DNA of 22,862 nucleotides, from NCBI GenBank assembly GCA_035542155.1, contig DATKLX010000131.1:1-22862 (forward strand), read 5' to 3'. Positions 20,141-22,862 of the stretch are shown here, in pieces (positions within the stretch are counted from its first letter, which is position 1; each line of letters begins with the position of its first letter). Source of the DNA: DATKLX01 sp035542155 (GTDB taxonomy: Bacteria; Chloroflexota; Anaerolineae; Anaerolineales; Anaerolineaceae). The notes beneath the pieces are model-generated. The model had not been told where the DNA came from. It did no database searches and worked only from the letters and a program-made list of their open reading frames with translations. Made by a program: the position numbers and the translations under genes.

Positions 20141-22648
20141 ATGCCTGATCTGGTAACACTGACGATTGACGGTTGCGAAGTCAGCGTGCCCGCCGGGACG
20201 ATGGTGGTAGATGCCGCCAAAAAAATCGGCATCGATATCCCGATCTTTTGCTACCATCCCAAGATGGAAGCGGTGGGCATGTGCCGCATGTGCCTGGTGG
20301 AGATCGGCCGCCCGTTGGTCGACCGCGCCACCGGACAGGTGGTGAAAGACGAGAACGACAATCCCAAAATCCAGTTTGGGCCCAAGCTGGAGACTGCCTG
20401 TACCACACCGGTCTCGGCCGGGATGGTGGTGAATGGGGCGTCTGAGAAAGTCCGTGAGGCGCGCAGGGAGGTGGTTGAGTTCCTCCTGACCTCTCACCCG
20501 CTGGACTGCCCGATCTGTGATAAAGGCGGCGAGTGCCCGCTGCAGAACCTGACCATGCGCTTTGGTCCTGGCCAGAGCCGCTACCTGTACGATGAAAAGA
20601 TCCACCTGGCGAAGCATTATCCCCTGGGAGACCTGATCCTGCTCGACCGCGAGCGCTGCATCCAATGCGGGCGCTGCGTGCGCTTTCAGGACGAGATCGC
20701 TGACGATCCAGTGATCGCCTTTTTCCAGCGGGGGCGCTCCCTGGAGATCATCACCAACTCCAATCCCGGATTCGACTCGTATTTCTCAGGAAACACCACC
20801 GATATCTGCCCGGTCGGCGCGCTGACCACTACCGACTTCCGTTTTGGAGCGCGCCCTTGGGAGATGAACACCGCCGCCTCAATCTGCCCGCACTGCCCGG
20901 TCGGGTGCAATCTGACCTTCAATGTGCGCCGAGAGGCGCGCGCCGGGGGCAACTCGGTGATCAAGCGAGCCATGCCGCGCCAGAACGAGCAGGTCAACGA
21001 GATCTGGATCTGTGACAAGGGTCGCTTCGGTTACCACTTTGCCGAAGCGGAAGTTCCCGGACGGCTGACCCAACCATTGGTGCGCAAGGATGGCGAGCTC
21101 GTCCCGGCCACCTGGGAAGAAGCGCTGGGGCAGGTCGCTGAACAGATGCGCTTCGCCGGTTCCAAGCTGATCACCCTGGCGGGTGGGCGCCTGGCCAACG
21201 AGGATCTGTTCAATCTCAAGCAGCTCACCGACACGCAGGGTGGCAAGGCGCTGCTGCACAGCCCGATTGGCGGCGGGGACCTGGTCTCGCGCTACGGGCT
21301 CCCCGCAGGGAGCAACATCGGCGATTGGGGCAAGGGCACCGCGATCCTGGTCATCGCCTGCGATTTAGAAGAAGAGGCTCCGATCTGGTGGCTGCGGATC
21401 AAACAGGCCGCCGGGCGCGGGGCGACGCTGATCGTGGCCAATCCACGCAACACCAAGCTGGACCGCGCGGCGGCTTTCCGCCTGCGCTACACCTACGGCG
21501 AAGAGGTCGCGACTTTGAGGTCCTTCATGCCGGACGTCAGGCTGGCAAGCGAAGAACTGCTCGCCGCCGCCCAGGCCTTTGCCAGCGCGGAAAATGCGGT
21601 GATCCTCTATGGGGCAGAGGGGATGGACCTGGTTACCTCGCAAGCCCTGGCCCAGGCAGCGGTCGATCTGCTGGGAGCGACCCATCATGCCGATAGAAGG
21701 ATCAACAATGGGCTGATGGCTGCCTGGCCGCACGGCAATACCCAGGGAGCCTGGGAGCTGGGTTTCCGTCCGGTGGCGGACCTGGGTAACGCGCTGGCCC
21801 CGGCCGGGGTGATCTATATCGCTGCGGCCGACCCGGCCGGCGAGAACCCCGGGCTGGCGCAGGCTTTCTCCCAGAACGCGACCTTTGTGGTCGTCCAGGA
21901 TCTCTGGTTAAGCGATACCGCGCGGCTGGCCGATGTGGTCCTCCCCGCGCTCCCGTTTACCAGCCGCGAAGGCACCTTTACCAACGGCGAGCGGCGGGTG
22001 CAGCGTTTCTACCTCACCCTTCCGCCGCGGGGACAGGCGCGCCCGGACTTCACCATCACCGCGCAGATTGCGCTGCGCCTGGGGCTCAGCCTGGAGGGCC
22101 GCTCGGCTTCGCTGGCTTTTCGCCAGATCGCGGCCCAGGTGCCAGTCTTCACGCATCTGAGCTACGAGCGACTGGCCGAGGTCCGGCCGCAGTGGCCGCT
22201 GGTCGGGCGGCAGGACCTCTATTACGGCGGCACCACCTACGACAACCAGCAGGGGCTGGGCGAGAAGCTGGCTGCCCCAGAACCGGCCAAAGATCCGGCA
22301 GTGATGACCGAGCTGTCGCCGACTCGCCTACCCATGGCCAGCCCGGAGCAGGGGGTCCTGCTGGCTGTCCCGGTGACGCGCCTCTACGATCGCGGCCATA
22401 CCCTGGCCGCTTCGGAAATCCTCCACCCACGCCTGACCCCGACCAGCATCATCCTCCACCCGGAAGAGGCCGACTTACTCGGCGTGGCGGCGGGGGACCG
22501 GGTCCAGGTCCGCCTGGACGGAACAGAGACCAGAGCGCGGGTGAGCCTGGATGGCAGCCTGCCTCGCGGCGTGGCTTTGGTGCCGCGCAGCACAGGGCTG
22601 CCGGTCAACGCGCCAGCGCTTGTACGGGTGCGCAAGGTTGTGAGCTAA
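20141..22648 (+). CDS. nuoG: NADH-quinone oxidoreductase subunit G
   Basis: NuoG (75 kDa subunit) is the large iron-sulfur subunit that relays electrons from NuoF toward NuoB. In the 835-residue protein the clusters can be read in order: [2Fe-2S] N1b (Cys37, Cys48, Cys51, Cys87), the His-ligated [4Fe-4S] (His119, Cys123, Cys126, Cys132), a further [4Fe-4S] (Cys173, Cys176, Cys179, Cys223), and the optional off-path N7 (Cys249, Cys252, Cys256, Cys291). N7 is present only in some bacteria such as Thermus and E. coli. The rest is a molybdopterin-oxidoreductase-like domain that has lost its cofactor role in this family, ending in a beta-barrel (SIILHPEEADLLGVAAGDRV near 764-783). ATG at 20141 has GGAG ten bases upstream. 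The gene lies three bases after nuoF and two before nuoH. Confidence 0.97.
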   Translation: MPDLVTLTIDGCEVSVPAGTMVVDAAKKIGIDIPIFCYHPKMEAVGMCRMCLVEIGRPLVDRATGQVVKDENDNPKIQFGPKLETACTTPVSAGMVVNGASEKVREARREVVEFLLTSHPLDCPICDKGGECPLQNLTMRFGPGQSRYLYDEKIHLAKHYPLGDLILLDRERCIQCGRCVRFQDEIADDPVIAFFQRGRSLEIITNSNPGFDSYFSGNTTDICPVGALTTTDFRFGARPWEMNTAASICPHCPVGCNLTFNVRREARAGGNSVIKRAMPRQNEQVNEIWICDKGRFGYHFAEAEVPGRLTQPLVRKDGELVPATWEEALGQVAEQMRFAGSKLITLAGGRLANEDLFNLKQLTDTQGGKALLHSPIGGGDLVSRYGLPAGSNIGDWGKGTAILVIACDLEEEAPIWWLRIKQAAGRGATLIVANPRNTKLDRAAAFRLRYTYGEEVATLRSFMPDVRLASEELLAAAQAFASAENAVILYGAEGMDLVTSQALAQAAVDLLGATHHADRRINNGLMAAWPHGNTQGAWELGFRPVADLGNALAPAGVIYIAAADPAGENPGLAQAFSQNATFVVVQDLWLSDTARLADVVLPALPFTSREGTFTNGERRVQRFYLTLPPRGQARPDFTITAQIALRLGLSLEGRSASLAFRQIAAQVPVFTHLSYERLAEVRPQWPLVGRQDLYYGGTTYDNQQGLGEKLAAPEPAKDPAVMTELSPTRLPMASPEQGVLLAVPVTRLYDRGHTLAASEILHPRLTPTSIILHPEEADLLGVAAGDRVQVRLDGTETRARVSLDGSLPRGVALVPRSTGLPVNAPALVRVRKVVS

Positions 22649-22650
22649 CT

Positions 22651-22862
22651 ATGGATTCTTCGATGGTCCTTGAAGTGATCTTGAAATCACTATTCGTGCT
22701 TCTTTTTTTGACCGGGGGGTTCGCCTATACCACGCTCTATGAGCGCAAGGTGCTGGCGCGCATGCAGGTCCGTATCGGACCCAACCGGGCCGGACCATTA
22801 GGCATTCTCCAGCCAATTGCAGATGGGATCAAGCTGATCTTCAAGGAGGAGCTGATCCCTGA
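22651..22862 (+). CDS. nuoH: NADH-quinone oxidoreductase subunit H (5' part)
   Basis: NuoH is the membrane subunit that closes the quinone chamber and joins the proton-pumping arm. Only 70 codons are in the window. A first membrane helix (about 6-24, VLEVILKSLFVLLFLTGGF) is followed by the conserved YERKVLARMQVRIGPNRAGP and LQPIADGIKLIFKEEL, a near-universal NuoH signature. The start ATG lies two bases after the nuoG stop with no strong Shine-Dalgarno sequence, so translation probably depends on coupling. A second in-frame ATG lies 12 bases later. The gene continues beyond the window, where nuoI to nuoN are expected. Confidence 0.97.
   Translation, partial: MDSSMVLEVILKSLFVLLFLTGGFAYTTLYERKVLARMQVRIGPNRAGPLGILQPIADGIKLIFKEELIP

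Noticed and set aside
1..22862. Search for CRISPR arrays, insertion sequences and phage genes
   Set aside because: No evenly spaced repeats, transposase or integrase motifs, or phage structural genes were seen; all large frames are accounted for by the listed genes.

Overview
The window looks like chromosomal DNA of a free-living bacterium, GC-rich in its genes and AT-rich in its spacers. My best guess is a Chloroflexota of the Anaerolineae type. The hints are an alpha-beta fused glycyl-tRNA synthetase, a pyrophosphate-type phosphofructokinase, a membrane-anchored protein with a long Pro/Thr tail, a primary sigma factor with a basic N-terminal tail, and a nuoA-to-nuoH style complex I operon. 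No rRNA or marker phylogeny is available here, so the lineage is an inference. Nearly all of the window is core or housekeeping DNA. I saw no phage, insertion sequence, CRISPR array, tRNA or rRNA.

Layout, left to right. At 1-48 the 5' end of a leftward gene, probably exported, runs off the edge. A leftward pair follows: a VOC/glyoxalase-like gene and a phosphofructokinase, overlapping by one base (256-2414). Rightward glyQS (2466-5468) has an extended -10 promoter lying in the divergent gap. A hairpin at 5528-5579 separates glyQS from a convergent small membrane protein (5600-6202). Primase and the primary sigma factor follow (dnaG-rpoD, 6379-10107) and end at a strong terminator that appears to work in both directions (10256-10288). 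A leftward tetR-SDR pair (10336-11878) has a consensus promoter with two matching operator palindromes. A rightward pair comes next: a membrane adenylate cyclase with an N-terminal receiver domain, and a Pro/Thr-rich membrane protein overlapping it by ATGA (12205-15503), closed by a terminator. The rest is the start of the complex I operon, nuoA-B-C-D-E-F-G and the 5' end of nuoH (15722 to the window end), behind a good sigma-70-type promoter.

How the genes work together. NuoE, F and G form the NADH-oxidising module with its flavin and iron-sulfur chain. NuoB, C and D form the connecting quinone module, and NuoA and NuoH begin the membrane arm. Start-stop overlaps or gaps of 2-19 bases join all eight genes, as expected for one mRNA. 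Primase plus sigma factor is a remnant of the classical macromolecular-synthesis operon. The tetR-SDR pair looks like a self-controlled small-molecule response unit. The cyclase pair looks like a cAMP signalling unit with an accessory surface protein.

The points most worth a second look are the receiver-cyclase with an altered receiver active site, the double operator of tetR, the promoters lying almost on the start codons of rpoD and the small membrane protein, a possible hairpin that shortens the ribosome-binding spacer of dnaG, and a short GC-rich motif family shared by intergenic regions. I did not find a convincing new multi-gene system.
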